Assembly (NCBI GenBank): GCA_033297075.1
Contig: MU858074.1
Coordinates: 124,001 to 188,000, forward strand
Reading direction: 5' to 3'
DNA length: 64,000 nucleotides
Source of the DNA: Rhypophila decipiens
Lineage: Eukaryota; Ascomycota; Sordariomycetes; Sordariales; Naviculisporaceae
The translations under genes and the position numbers were made by a program. This document shows positions 12,501-24,686 of the stretch, piece after piece. Numbering within the stretch: the stretch's first letter is position 1; every line of letters starts with the position of its first letter. The notes beneath the pieces were generated by a model that saw only the letters and a list, made by a program, of their open reading frames with translations, ran no database searches and was not told the origin of the DNA.

Positions 12501-15500
12501 GGACTCGGTACCTTTCTTTGGGCTGTAGTGTACTGAGGTGACAGTTTATATGCAACAAACTATCCAAAAACTGCGCCTCATCTGGCAGCAGCAGAAGCAG
12601 CATGTGGCTTATTCGGTAAAACCTTTGGTAACCACTGAACTTGCTTTCCATTTTCCCTTTTTTGCATTTGCATCTGTCACGCATGGGGTGCCATGCATCA
12701 AAGCACGGTCGGTTTCACTCGACTATCGATATGCACAATCTCCAGAGTGAGCCAAGAACTACGGGTTAAAATAACAAAAAGAAACTTGATCATCAACTTC
12801 AAGATGAGGACGGAATTATCCGTCTTCCAAATGCCCCTTGCTCCCTGAATGGCAAGTCTATCCGTGGTCTAGGGCCCAAGATCGCTAGCGGCACGTTGTG
12901 GACGTTCTTCGTCAAGCCACTATCAGTCACATGAGATGGGACCCCTGGTACGGGTAAGAACTAACAGAATGAGAAGAAGTCTTTTCAACTCGAGGCAGCG
13001 GTCAAACCCGTTCAGACAGGACTGATGGGCAGGAGGAGGCTGCGAGGATACGATTTCTACTCCATTCTTTGCACTAACAACTGCTTGCAGCAGTGGGAGT
13101 TGAAGTCAAGAGTCTAGAACGCACAATCTCCAAGTCCGAGCGATATCAGACGAACGGAACGGGGATGTCCTGGTTTCGGAGGACCTGGTTAACAATTCAT
13201 CACGAGCCAGAGATAAGGACTTGTACCATCGTGACTCGTGAGCCACGGGACCATGGATAGATGGGATGTCGAACAAAACACAATTGGACCTGGGAACAAT
13301 GGATACGAGTTTTTTTTTCATGTTATCAACGACTAGAATAGCATCATCGGAATCCCGACGACCTACCTCTGACAACGAACCGGCATTCCTCCCGTTGCCA
13401 ATTCCCATTCTGTCGTTTCGGATTTTGCAGTATGGTGGGAGATAATTACCATCCACATATATCTGCATGTTTTCGGTGAGTTTTGTTAAATGTCACGCAC
13501 AATTCCCCATCTTTCCTTGTTGAGGTTGAGGCTTAAAGCACCCGCATGTGTTTCTTTTCTTGTCGTGGCGGAGTGCCATCTCTAACACCCGCCCCGAGGG
13601 GCTCAGGCTGCCAGCATGCTGCAAACCATCCAGTGGGGGCGGGCGGCCGTGCTGTGCAAGAACGCGGGGTTAGAGGAGAGGGACTTCACACCGGGAGGGA
13701 CCTCCTTCCTCACCGGACAAGCTCCCCGCACCATTAATTCGGGAAAGCGGTTATGGGGGTCGCCTTTGGGGACCTGTAAGCGGGACGTGGCGCGATCAAA
13801 TTCGGTTGCCTTCTTAACGGCAAGCCAAGCAAGCCTCAACACCAAATTATTCTTGGTCGAATATCGTCATATGCTCATGCCCTTCCCGACCGGAACAGAG
13901 AGGCCCTAGCCAGCTCTCTGGCCTCGATAGACTGATGTTGATTTTCCTTGGTCCAGTACAACATTGAGAGGAAGGGAACTCTTGGGATCACCGCCGTCCA
14001 GTCCCTTCCCCTGTCCGATATTCTGTAAATCACAATTCCGCGACGGCAGGTTTCCGCATCCTCATTTCTTGATATACTGATTTCAAGATTTACCAGGTTG
14101 TTCATGGATGCAATATGATGTCCCTGCTGCGGATAGCAACATGACGGAAAGAATTCTAAAATCAGATACCATGGTACAAGCGATATGTAGTGTAGTCGGG
14201 TGACGATCTGTTGCACAGATCAATAGAGTAACTACATCCACTATGGTCATCATTCACCGGACACAATACAACACGACAGGGCCGCGGAGAGTTATAGTAG
14301 TATAAAACGCAGTCATGGTCCAATCTGTGTAAGAACTGTACAATATGGCCCCCGCATTTATACAATTACTCTACGTGATCTCCGTACTATCATCATCATA
14401 AGCCTGCACTGTTAAGTTGCAGTTTTTCCCCCAATACCTGGACACATCGTGACATGTCCCATTCTGATAATGCCATTCGGCGGCGGCGGGGAAGCAACCT
14501 CAGTGGTCCAACTCTATCCACTGGAGAATTACGAGAGGTGATGATCATCCCGATGTAACATCAGAATCGTGATCCTGTGTATACAAGATTTCTATATTTG
14601 GCCCATGAATGACGAGAGGCTCATAACTGGTCGGTAAAGTCGTGTGGCATGACAAGGAAATTGATCGACTGTAACCCAAACCTGGGGGGCTGTAATATTC
14701 CCTCTTACAGGTTGTGTGTGTATCTGCTGCGCGGAGACACAACAAAAAGCAAAATGACAGTGTTGCTCGGTCATCCATCTCCCCAATCTGGGGTACGGAT
14801 CGAGCCTTGTCGTCGTCGTGGTGTCGCGGAGATGCCCAGAGTCACCGTCACCCATCTGTGACGACTGAGGCAGATACCGCTTAACACTTATTACATATTC
14901 TCTAGCACAAAGATGCACAATTTTGATGTTTCCCAGATTATAAAACAAGGGACTTATACACCGAGCCCAGATCCCTTTGATCATCAGGTTTCCCACCCCT
15001 TTGAAGGACCAGTGCCTCACCGCCGTCAGTCGGCAACAGTCTACCAACCACCGGACGGGACGATCCTAGAGAGATAATACGTCTTCGGGTCGGGGGATCA
15101 TCCAGTCTCGGTCAAGCAGACCAGACGACCAACCTTATCGGCCTGCTGGGCACGAATGTAGCCAGTTTGGCAAGCACATCGCCATCTGGGGTAGTATCGT
15201 GAACTTGGGAATGACAAAACAACCCCATCACGTATTCCCTTATACCATATACCCAATTCACTACGTAGAATTCCAGAAGTATAGGGCTGTCGGTCCCAGA
15301 CTCGCCAATTTGAGGCATCTGATTTGCTGCCCACATTGTCGATACGCCACCGTTCCCCCTTTCTGATGGCTTGCCTTGATGATGCGCCATTTGCCGCCGT
15401 CACCACCAAAACCCTTGACGCCTCTTTTCTCAAGGAGGAAATGGGTCGCCGGGACGGATCATCTGGGTGCTTCCAGACCGTGTTCACTCCCGGCAGGCGC

Positions 15501-18500
15501 ATTGTATCAACTCAAACTGCTTCGAGATATGGACATATGTACGTAGGTTGACACCCCGCGGAAAGGGGCACCATGTGATTCGATTCCTTCAAGATTGGGA
15601 TTGATTGAATCCAGTCGAGGGGTTCTGGACTTGAAGAACCAGAGAAAAACCATGGTTCGATCTCATTCGGACTTTGTCAATGCTTCAAACTTCTCGCCCT
15701 CCCCACTACCGTATTTTCCCCCTTTTCTGCATGTATGTCTCATCCCCTATCCGTAAAGACGAGAAACATGTATCGTAATGTGTGCTCAACCACACACATG
15801 GTGCATGTGTCTTTTATGCGTTGACCGGAAAAAGGAACTGGCTTACATATATACTGATATCAACGTGGGTTTGGGATTCCTACGATGGAATTTACCGACT
15901 TGTAAAACAAGCATCAACTTTACCCCATCTGCACGTGCCCCGCCTACGGTATTCAAGAGCCCAGACCGACGACGTCAAAAGGCGGTGGCAGACCCCTTGT
16001 TTCTGCTAAGCAATGCGCTAGAACAACATAAAGGAGAAATACGGCCTTGAATTGTTTGGTATACGGTTTGAGGATTGACATCTGCATTGGGAAAGTCAAG
16101 AGTCCAAAGTAAGGAGGTACAACTTACAATTATAAACATCCTCTTAACACGACATGCTACAGAGTACTTACATGGTATTCAAAAAGGCAATGGACTCGCG
16201 ATTCCAAGGACATATCAACTCTGGGTTCATTTATTGCCAATGAATAGAATTCTCCGAAGAGGTGTTGCCTCGTATGTGTAAGAGCCTCGCAAGCCATATC
16301 CGTAATCTGCGATACTCCAGATCCCAAGTGTCAGAATATCGATACCGTATTGCACATGTACATTAACTGTACGGAGATCCTAGACTATACTCCAGCGCTA
16401 GTATCATCATTTCCCACCTCAAAATTCCATACATTAGCGAACGACTGGGTTCACGACTCTAGCGCCAAAGGTAGTGTACAACATACCCCGGTATTGTACT
16501 CTTTTCGCGGGTACACGTACATAGCAAAAAGGTCGATTAATATCCGTGCCCTTGGAAGGAATGGAACTTGCCGTCAATTAATCTGGGCTTTCCCTTCCCA
16601 ATTAATTTGTACACACACAGGGCATTGGACCCACCAGCGGCTACCGGTTTCTACCCTTCCCTGGGTCGATGACCGATGCAGGAGCCCGAGCGGGCGTTCA
16701 CGTTTGTTTGACCTTGCGCCAAGTATCTACCGTAAACCCTTCATCCTCCCCCGGACCAGGGACACGGCATGGACTGACGATACCACGGTCGTGTCTCCGC
16801 AGATACAATCTCATCGAACCCAAAAATAAGTAACGAAATTCGCTCGCATGTCAAGCGAACCACGGGGTTTCTGAAATTCATTTTTCTCGTGGTAATGTAC
16901 CTGGCAAATCCCGGCGAACCGACGAGCCCAAAACACACGCACAGCAGTTAGCGACAATGGATTATCACCATCCTGACTTTGCAAGACCCTGAGTTGCATA
17001 CCGCATCGGGATCACTACATCTGTTGTGGTGGTTGTTTAACCAAAGGGAGAACTATCCGGACATATCAATCAGACTGTCGGCATGTCTCCCAAATGAGGA
17101 TGAACTGCCCGGACCGCTGCGGGCGTGGCTGACAGCCCAGCGGTGAACAGGCCCTACCTGCAGCGGCCATTTAACCCCATCCCGACAGAGTGGTTCGGCA
17201 TCTCCAGTGCCACAGAACCGCACAGCGCACTGAGATCTCCGTGCTTGCTTTGACATTTTTCTTTTTGTTGCTTGCTTTTGACACTAAGCCCTTCAAGCCA
17301 ACAGCAAGCAGCCTCTTAAAAGCTCCAGATATGAACCCCCAACGGGCAGCCTCTTCTCAACGTTTTTCCAACCATCAGGCCTGGATGGATTACCGCCTGG
17401 GAGGTTAGCAACTGTCACTAGTGATTTCTGGGGCCCAAACTCGTGGTCCGGTCTGCCGGCACGCAACAGTTTGTCTCGGCTCTCCTTGCGAGATTAGAGG
17501 ACGCAGCTGCCGTGACGAAATCAAAACACCCAATCTTCGATTTAATACTGGGTATCCGTACCCAGGTCCCCTCTATTTTTGCAAGATAAGGACCGAGCCT
17601 TGAAAGCACACTGACCCTGCGGTCTAGAACCTCGATTCTAGTACATGCATGAAGCATGATGGAGATATCACACGAGGCCCAGCAGCAACAACAAGACGAG
17701 AAGGGGGTTCAGCCATCTCTCCCGACAGACTGGATTGTGGGTGATCCCAGACGCCTCCATCTCATCAACCCCCTGGCTGGACTGGACCCGAGACTGGGAT
17801 CCGGATTCAGGAGGTTACAAGCTGGCAGAAAAGAGTGCAAGTCACTGTCTGGGGCAGCAAAGTAGCGTACCATTCTGTTCGGAATTTTAATGCTTCAAGT
17901 GGAGTCCTGTTTGGTTTTGTTGATTGTCACTGCAAATGTCCAGCATCTTGACCGCAATCTGCATTTTTTGCGAAGCCTTATTACGACCCTACGGTGAACA
18001 AGGGGATATGATATCCACAATGTTCAGTGAACAAATAGAACAAAACCAAGCAAAGCAAAACACTCGCTCTCCCCACCAGTGGTTAAGACGAACCCACGGC
18101 CGGCCGTCCGTCCGGAATCATACCCTGTCCGCCTATTTCTTCCCAATACAGATAAGCCTCCTTCAGGGGATGATCCAAGCACAGATCAAGCTCTAGCCTT
18201 CCTCCCCTGTGAACGTGGCATCTGGTACCGTGGCCCCAAGCCACTAAAGCGAAGATCATTTTCTTATTTTCACTCACTGAAAGACGAAACGCGGTGAGCC
18301 TCTTTCAGTAACTGGATGCCCTAGGGAATCTTTGCTAATGTACCCTTTTTTGCTTGGCTGTATTTGCTTTTTTGCAAGAGCCGATCTTTTTGTACCCTGT
18401 ATCCTTGTCTCGGATCAACGAGATCAACCATGCGATCCATGCTTACCAAAACTTCTTGGTGGTGAAGTTGCAGTGGAAATGGAGAGAGTCAACAGCAAAG

Positions 18501-20372
18501 ATCGGAGTGAACAAAGTACACTCTGACTGATGACACTGCAAAGCATCTCGCCAACAAACAACAAATCCGCAGAAATATCCGTAAGCGGCTCGCATTTTTT
18601 GCGGCGTCAAGGGTCCAGTCTGGTACATAGGTATGTAAGGGGTAACTTTATGTCTCTATCAAACACCAGACCCCTTTCCATCTCGTCGCGGCACTCTCAA
18701 CTGGTACAACGGTATCACATCGAGTATCGTTTAGACGAAGCGCATACAGAATCACGTCAACGCAGACAGCATCATCATGGACGGTATCTATTTTGTAATA
18801 ACCTATCTGGACTATCAGGAGAAGTATTCTGTATACAGCTGTTTCCTCCGTGGATTTGTTGATTTGTCCATGGTTCGTTCCACGGATTGTACATACGGTA
18901 CATATCCGTACTGTAGTGTACGAAAAAGAAAAAAGTGATAACCCGTAAGGTGGTGCTTTTTCGTGCCCGGGAAGAACTGCATCCGAGATGAGGCCTGCGG
19001 GTGGCTGCCACTCACATTGCTCACTTTTGCCACTCCCCACGCCGGCCCCCGCGTTTATTACACGTATACGGGGTACGGGTGACAGAGGAGATCTGAACAA
19101 CTGACAGCCACACACACACACGCTGGCGGCTGGCGCACCTCTGATCATTTACAGGGGCTGGGACACGGAGTGAGGAGATCACGGATCCTGGTATGTACAC
19201 TGGTACAGTACGGGTTATAGGTACTCTGTAGTGCTCAAAGATGCCTGTTTGGGAAGAACGAGGCTCTAGATTGATACTCGTCGACGACGAGTGAGAATTG
19301 ACTAGGAGGATAGAGAGAAGAGAAGCACTGCCTCTCACGTCTATTCTTGTTTTATTGCGTTGTGTGTTGTGCTGCGCTCGCTTGATAGATTTATTGACTG
19401 ATGGATTATGGTATGTAGAAGATGACAATATTGATTCATTCTCAGTAGCACGACAGGCTGTGATGTTCAAATCCGTGGCTTTCCTTTCGGATGGGCGGGC
19501 GCTCCTAGCTCCAGTGAGTGAGTGAGCGAGTGATATTTCCAGGCGTCTATTGCACAATTGAGAAGTCGAAGGATGATGGATCAATAGCCTCTGTCCGTCG
19601 ATGTCTTCACCCTATTACAGGCTTAGAGCTATTAGTGACTGAGGTATCCGTTCATGTACGGGATACAGATTGTGCCACTGAGGCCGCCTCAACTGTCACC
19701 ACAGTACACTATGGACTGAGGTGGTGTTCCTTGATGACGGAATGGAGCAGCCCATAATCTTAGCTAAGAATGCAGAATCCTATTGCAAAATATATCCGGT
19801 AGAACGAAGTAAGATACGGACATCAGCACAAGCCCAGTTGACCCGGCCGGACGGACCGGTCATCACAAAATCCTTCCGCAGGCATTTTGTTTGATCCCGG
19901 TATCCGGATGACTGTATTGCTCCTTCAGATGAAAAAAGGTGTTGCCTCTTTGATCGGTCAGGTCCTACTCCGTATGGTACACGAGTAAACTGAAGTTTTG
20001 CAAATCCAGTTGATAAGATATCTCTTGGCGGTCAAATTTGGCAGTAACATGTCATCGACTCGTCGTCGTCGCCAAAGTGGATTCCCGGCGCCCCGCTCCA
20101 AGTAAACTTGATCCGGGCCGTTCCGTCCACGGTTTCTTTGTTGGGCCCGGCGGCAAAACGCGGCATTTTGTTACCGGATATTTTTCAAGACCAGTTAAGG
20201 TTATTTTGCTCCCGTCAGTAAAATGTAAATCAACACCGCAAAAGAACAACTCCCGAAATCTTGTTTGACCTTCTTTGGAAACTCAACAATCAAGAACCGC
20301 ACTCTGCAAATAACATCTGGGTGACCCGGCCGTCGACTCACACAACAAAACAACTCAAAGGGGCAAAAAAAC
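9521..20372. other. Gene-poor intergenic stretch (second part of the ~19 kb desert)
   Basis: Nearly 11 kb with only short, random-looking reading frames (largest 19021-19584 minus and 16350-16829 plus; both lack motifs and resemble random translation). The DNA carries several TATCCGTA/TACGGATA octamers (12465, 15748, 16297, 17553, 18576, 18903), a short CA microsatellite near 19110, and many TACGG/CCGTA-type words. It may serve as a regulatory region or host non-coding transcripts, but no RNA gene can be supported from the bases alone. Confidence 0.6.
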
Positions 20373-21329
20373 ATGTCACTCCTAGCAAGACTAACCCTAA
20401 TAAGCGACACCGAACCAGACCCAGAAGACTTCCTCGAGTCCTCCCTAGGCGTCATCTTCCCCGACGACGTAGCCAACCAGCACGGCGACCACAACAACTC
20501 ACTCCTATACACCTCACCTCATCTCCCCAAGCCATTACCCCTCAGTCTAGCCGACCCAAAGGGCACCGAAGACCGCAAGCTATTCAGCCATTACCTGTGG
20601 AACTCGTCGCTTCAGCTTGCGGAGCTTGTCGAGGCGGGAACACTCGGTCTTGGTAGTCTCGATGATGATGATGATGATGATGATGAGAAGAAAGAGAGGA
20701 GGAGGAGGATAGCTTCGCCTTGTTGCGATTTTAATGTCGGGGGTTTGTCGACTATCGAGCTTGGGGCTGGTACGGCGCTGCCGTCCATCATGTCTGCCCT
20801 GCTTGGGGCGAAACGGGTTGCGGTGACGGATTATCCTGCCCCAGAGATATTGGAGACGCTACGGAGGAATGTATCTACGCTTGCGCAGCCGCAGTTTTCG
20901 CCCATGGGGAGGGTCGTTGCTTTGGAGGGGGAGGAGGGTGGCGTCGAGGTTCATGGCCACGGGTGGGGTGAATTCCCCGGCCCCTGGGAGCAGGAGAATC
21001 AACACGCTTTTGATCGGGTGTTTGCGGCGGATTGTCTGTGGATGCCGTGGCAGCATGAGAATCTCAGGACGTCGATCGACTGGTTTATGGGGACGGGGCC
21101 GGAGGCGAGGGCGTGGGTTGTTGCTGGGTTTCATACTGGGAGGGATAATATGAGGGGCTTCTTTGAGACGGATGGCTTGAGGAGGCATGGGCTGGTGGTG
21201 GATCGGATATGGGAGAGGGATTGCAATGGTGCTGATAGGGAGTGGGCTTGGGAGAGGGAAAAGGAGGATATCAGTGAACGGAAGAGGTGGCTTGTTATTG
21301 CCTGCTTGAGGAGGGATTTGGTGAACTGA
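20373..21329 (+). CDS. efm7: EFM7-like protein N-terminal/lysine methyltransferase (eEF1A-modifying, NNT1 family)
   Basis: A single exon of 318 residues. It matches the seven-beta-strand, SAM-dependent methyltransferase family that includes yeast Efm7/Nnt1, which modifies the N-terminal glycine and adjacent lysine of elongation factor 1A in the cytosol. Visible motifs: a family-typical N-terminus with FLESSLGVIFPDD, then HYLWNSSLQLAELVE; motif I IELGAGTALPS at about 128-138 (SAM-binding glycines); VTDYP at 151-155 (acidic loop binding the SAM ribose); AADCLWMPWQHENL as the post-motif region; and GFHTGR further on. A run of eight aspartates at 97-104, encoded by GAT repeats (20661-20684) and followed by a basic KKERRRR patch, is an insertion not expected in the core fold and may be length-polymorphic. 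The start ATG lies in an A-rich leader (aaaaaacATG). Family assignment is firm; the exact substrate is inferred from homologues. Confidence 0.88.
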   Translation: MSLLARLTLISDTEPDPEDFLESSLGVIFPDDVANQHGDHNNSLLYTSPHLPKPLPLSLADPKGTEDRKLFSHYLWNSSLQLAELVEAGTLGLGSLDDDDDDDDEKKERRRRIASPCCDFNVGGLSTIELGAGTALPSIMSALLGAKRVAVTDYPAPEILETLRRNVSTLAQPQFSPMGRVVALEGEEGGVEVHGHGWGEFPGPWEQENQHAFDRVFAADCLWMPWQHENLRTSIDWFMGTGPEARAWVVAGFHTGRDNMRGFFETDGLRRHGLVVDRIWERDCNGADREWAWEREKEDISERKRWLVIACLRRDLVN

Positions 21330-22804
21330 GCTGTCTGTATGTCTGTAACAGGTAGGGTATGGAGTGGTGGTCTCTGTTGTTGCTGTCTCGGCCAAGGTCT
21401 GTAGGTTGAAATAGGGGCTGAATGTTGGCGGAATATTCGTAGCAATAGCGTTCAGGACTTCATCTGTTGATATACCATCACACACATTGCGTGTTTAGCC
21501 ATCCATGCCCCGGAATCTTTGCTTCGTAGTGTCCAGCGTCATAAATCCTCGGTGCTATGTTTCTGTTCGTCGGTAGCGTGTTCTCGTGGGATATTCATCC
21601 TGCAATCCAACTCCTTCCTCATCGCCAAACAGCTTCCAACGTGTTGTTCTGCATCACCATATTTCTCGATATCGTATTTGAGTTGTGGTCATGTAAGCTC
21701 ACTGATACCAGGTCGTGAACGAGAGAGGGAAGGACATTCCTCGGCCTGCGAGCACCAAGCGGTCTTTATAGACCTGTTCTGGCATGGCAGAAGGAGCTGA
21801 AAACTATTCAATATCGTGCTTTCCTATAATTACCGAGAGCTACGTGTCCAGCTGGGTGGAGAACCGCCAACAATTGAGCGCCAAGATCGAGGAAGGATGC
21901 CAATGATCGGTGTCGGTGGCGCACCTGAGTGGCCGGCTGATCCGGGGGATGGGTCGAGCTGAACATTTGGGGCTAGATATTAGTTTAGTCCATTGCTTGG
22001 TCATTTTTCATGTCTTCTTTTGTCATCTTACAAGTATACGTTGATCATGTTGCTGCGTATCTGAAGTAGGGGATGTCAGCTCGGAGGTCGACGGGGAGCA
22101 TGTGCTGCAGAACTTGAAGGGATATGCCTGGGCATATGTTTGTTAATTCCCATGAGGTGGCTTGTTTTGCTTTCTTGTCTCAAGTCTTTACAAGTTGACG
22201 ACATAGCTGTGGTGACGGAGCTTTCATGATACTCTGGGTCAGGTGGAAGATGTCCTGCTGTTACTATTCTCACTGCGACTGTCGTCGGCTGTATCACACT
22301 ACCACATGACATGTCTTTTAAGATATATTATTTCTTAAATAGGGCGTCTGTTGTGCTATCGCAGAACCGAATGGCAATCCTCAACCGTAAATCCGCGGTC
22401 AGACACAGTACTATATGCTTAAAGTCGGATATGTGTCTGCTTTTTTGACCCCCTACACCCTTGTGTCCTTTTCCTGTAACAACGTCCATACCTCTTATGG
22501 CCTTACTTTAAACAGGCAACCGTCTTACTTCAAAGTGTTGCTCGATGAACTCGGGAGGTGAGTCGAATATTATCGGGACTGATAAAGTCTTTAATTCTGC
22601 TATAGGAGATTGTAAGGCAACGATATAGAAACTCTAAACAGCGCAGCGCATCCATTGTCCGAAGTATACTAAGATCCAGAAAATAACCAACCTCACTGCA
22701 GTATCTCTATATCAGTGATATAGTGAGAACAGCAACCATTCAGGACCAACATCTTTTATCCGTACCTAGCCATCATGAGTTGGGTCAATGGTCTTGCCTG
22801 GAAG
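21330..22804. other. Intergenic, nothing recognised
   Basis: This is the 3' flank of the EFM7-like gene and the region beyond the decayed gene at 22805-23909. Small ORFs are random in composition. One TATCCGTA octamer lies at 22757-22764. Confidence 0.6.
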
Positions 22805-23909
22805 TCAAATTTCGCCCTGATACCATTCCTCCATGTCCCAGTCTGAATGCTCCTGGGGGAACTCTTCGACTTTCTCATCCCCGCTGCAAAAGACTTGTCC
22901 ACTGTGGCTTGTCATACTGTGTTCTTGACCACGCCCTCGCGGAATACCCAGTCGTGGATGAAGTGTCAGGTAAAGGCTCGCCGTCAATGACCAGAGTGAT
23001 GCTCCAAGGAAGAGACAAGGCCTCGGAGACCCCATATGGCCATCACTCAACGCCATTCAAGACGGGACCGTATAGATGATCCCAAGGCCGAGAGCAAAAT
23101 TATAATCCCTTTATTCGAACTCGGGTTGCGTCGTGAATCGGTGGGTGAGGTGTGGGACGAAGTCATCTGAACCAATGCCCGGCGGTGATTGCAGCCATCG
23201 TTTGGTTGTGTAGTTCAGTGATTAGCTCCATAGATGAGGCTGCACTATTCTCTCTGAGAAGGCAGCCTAACTCCTTGTTGGTCAGGAAAAGGCCTTCTTT
23301 GGGCATTTCCACGTATTTGTGCAAGTCTCTTCTTTCCTTGACGACATCAGGGAAGCGCATACTGTATTTCCGGGGAAGTTGGAAATCCAAGTAGCGAGTT
23401 AAAGTCGAGCCAAGGAGGTCGCTGCCCTCCTTGAAGCGTGTCTTCAAGTAGTAATTCTTTAGTTGTGGGAAATGGTGGTATCGTCCCCGGATGAGGTAAC
23501 CAGGGAAACTAAAGGTGATGGAGTTGTGTTTGAGAGCAAGACCTCTCATCTCGACGGCGACGGCCCTGCACGTGTACTGGAGCGCAAACTGGTGAGTGTG
23601 ATTCCTGGAGTTGGGATTCTTGGGCCTGGGTTTCCCTGCGCACGGGTTTCTCATTTCGGCAGCGAGGGTCTTGTATGTGTTCGGGACCGCAGATGGGTGA
23701 ATATGATTCCTGGATTTGGGATTCTTGGGCCTGAGTTTCCCTGTGAGCGGGTTGAAGACGTAGCCACCTTCCACGGTGACATATTCTATGTAGATCATGT
23801 CGCGCAGCTCGCGAGGAAGATCGGAAAAGGGCGGCCGGCTGGTCACTGCCATGATGTTTGTTTGTTGTACGGGTGGCGGAGGGGTTGCGAAGTTGAGTGT
23901 TGCAGACAC
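22805..23909 (-). pseudogene. Decaying member of a fungal uncharacterised family, with internal 35-residue duplication
   Basis: The 5' part (23909-23163) is open for 248 residues. It contains SDLPRELRDMIYIEYVTVEGGYVF (residues 29-52), an F-box-like opening I associate with a large uncharacterised family in Sordariomycetes. Residues 57-91 and 92-126 are a tandem duplication (GKLRPKNPKSRNH versus GKPRPKNPNSRNH; 105-bp DNA repeat, units starting near 23600 and 23705). The frame stops at 23163, but family-like pieces continue downstream in different frames: LVIDGEPLPD at about 22970-23000, HDWVFREGVVKNTV followed by TGA then QATVDKSF at about 22890-22958, and EHSDWDMEEWYQG at about 22808-22855. 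Three frames plus an internal stop imply frameshifts and a nonsense change. The N-terminal ORF could still make a truncated protein. Family recognition is from memory of sequence style; function unknown. Confidence 0.6.
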
Positions 23910-24686
23910 AATAGAAAGGAAAGAAGATGATTTTGTGCTGTGGTAGTTATTCCCTGTGGTGTTCGGAAGACGAGTAAGCTTTATAGCTGAACGATCTGTG
24001 TTGACAATTTAACTTTTCTTTTTCTTTTCAACTGCCAACAAAGTTAACTTTTGTCCAATTCGCCACCAAACTTAGCAGGCTGTGCAAGGGCTCTGGAGAT
24101 CTGTCTTAGCTTTAGGATTTGCGGGTTCGATTAACTCAACGTCAAGTCGGAACTTGACTACTGTGCAAATGGATGGGAAAGTCTAGTTGCTCATTATGTG
24201 CTGGTGTCCCCAGTGCCCAGACTGGGCAGCAGTGGCTGTTAGAAAATGAGAAAGAAAGGAAAGGAAACCTGACCGGGCACAAACCCCAAGTCGAACAAAC
24301 GCACTTTTATCAAGTGACAAGTTAAGAAGTATCACAACATGAATGGCTGAAGGCTACAAGTAAAGTACTCCGGGCACGTATCGAGGTCGATCATCAGGTC
24401 TCGACCGCAAGTCGAGCGTAAACACAAGAGTTTGTGACAGAGGACTCTGAGCGACAACACGAGCTGTGGTATAATGCTAGCGACCATGAGACAGTACAAC
24501 CACGAGTTATTTTAGCCCCTTAAATGTAGCTATGACAAGATGCTGATAGAAATTAAAGATCCCGCCGTAAACGCCATTCGCCTTCCCAGACTCACCAAGC
24601 CATCCAGCCAGTTAAAACACCGGGTTATGTAAGGTTATAGAAACAGACACAGCCAAGACAAACAATCATCAAAGCGCGCAGCTTAT
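23910..24686. other. Intergenic, nothing recognised
   Basis: This lies between the start of the decayed gene and the 3' end of the fibrillarin gene. A GGTTCGATT word near 24124 resembles a tRNA B-box, but the flanks do not fold as a T-arm. The right end should include the fibrillarin 3' untranslated region. Confidence 0.6.

Noticed and set aside
19021..19584. 187-residue minus-strand ORF in the gene desert
   Set aside because: Ser/Arg-rich random translation that includes simple repeats; no family resemblance.
24110..24140. GGTTCGATT word resembling a tRNA B-box
   Set aside because: The flanks do not pair as a T-stem, and no A-box or acceptor stem was found.
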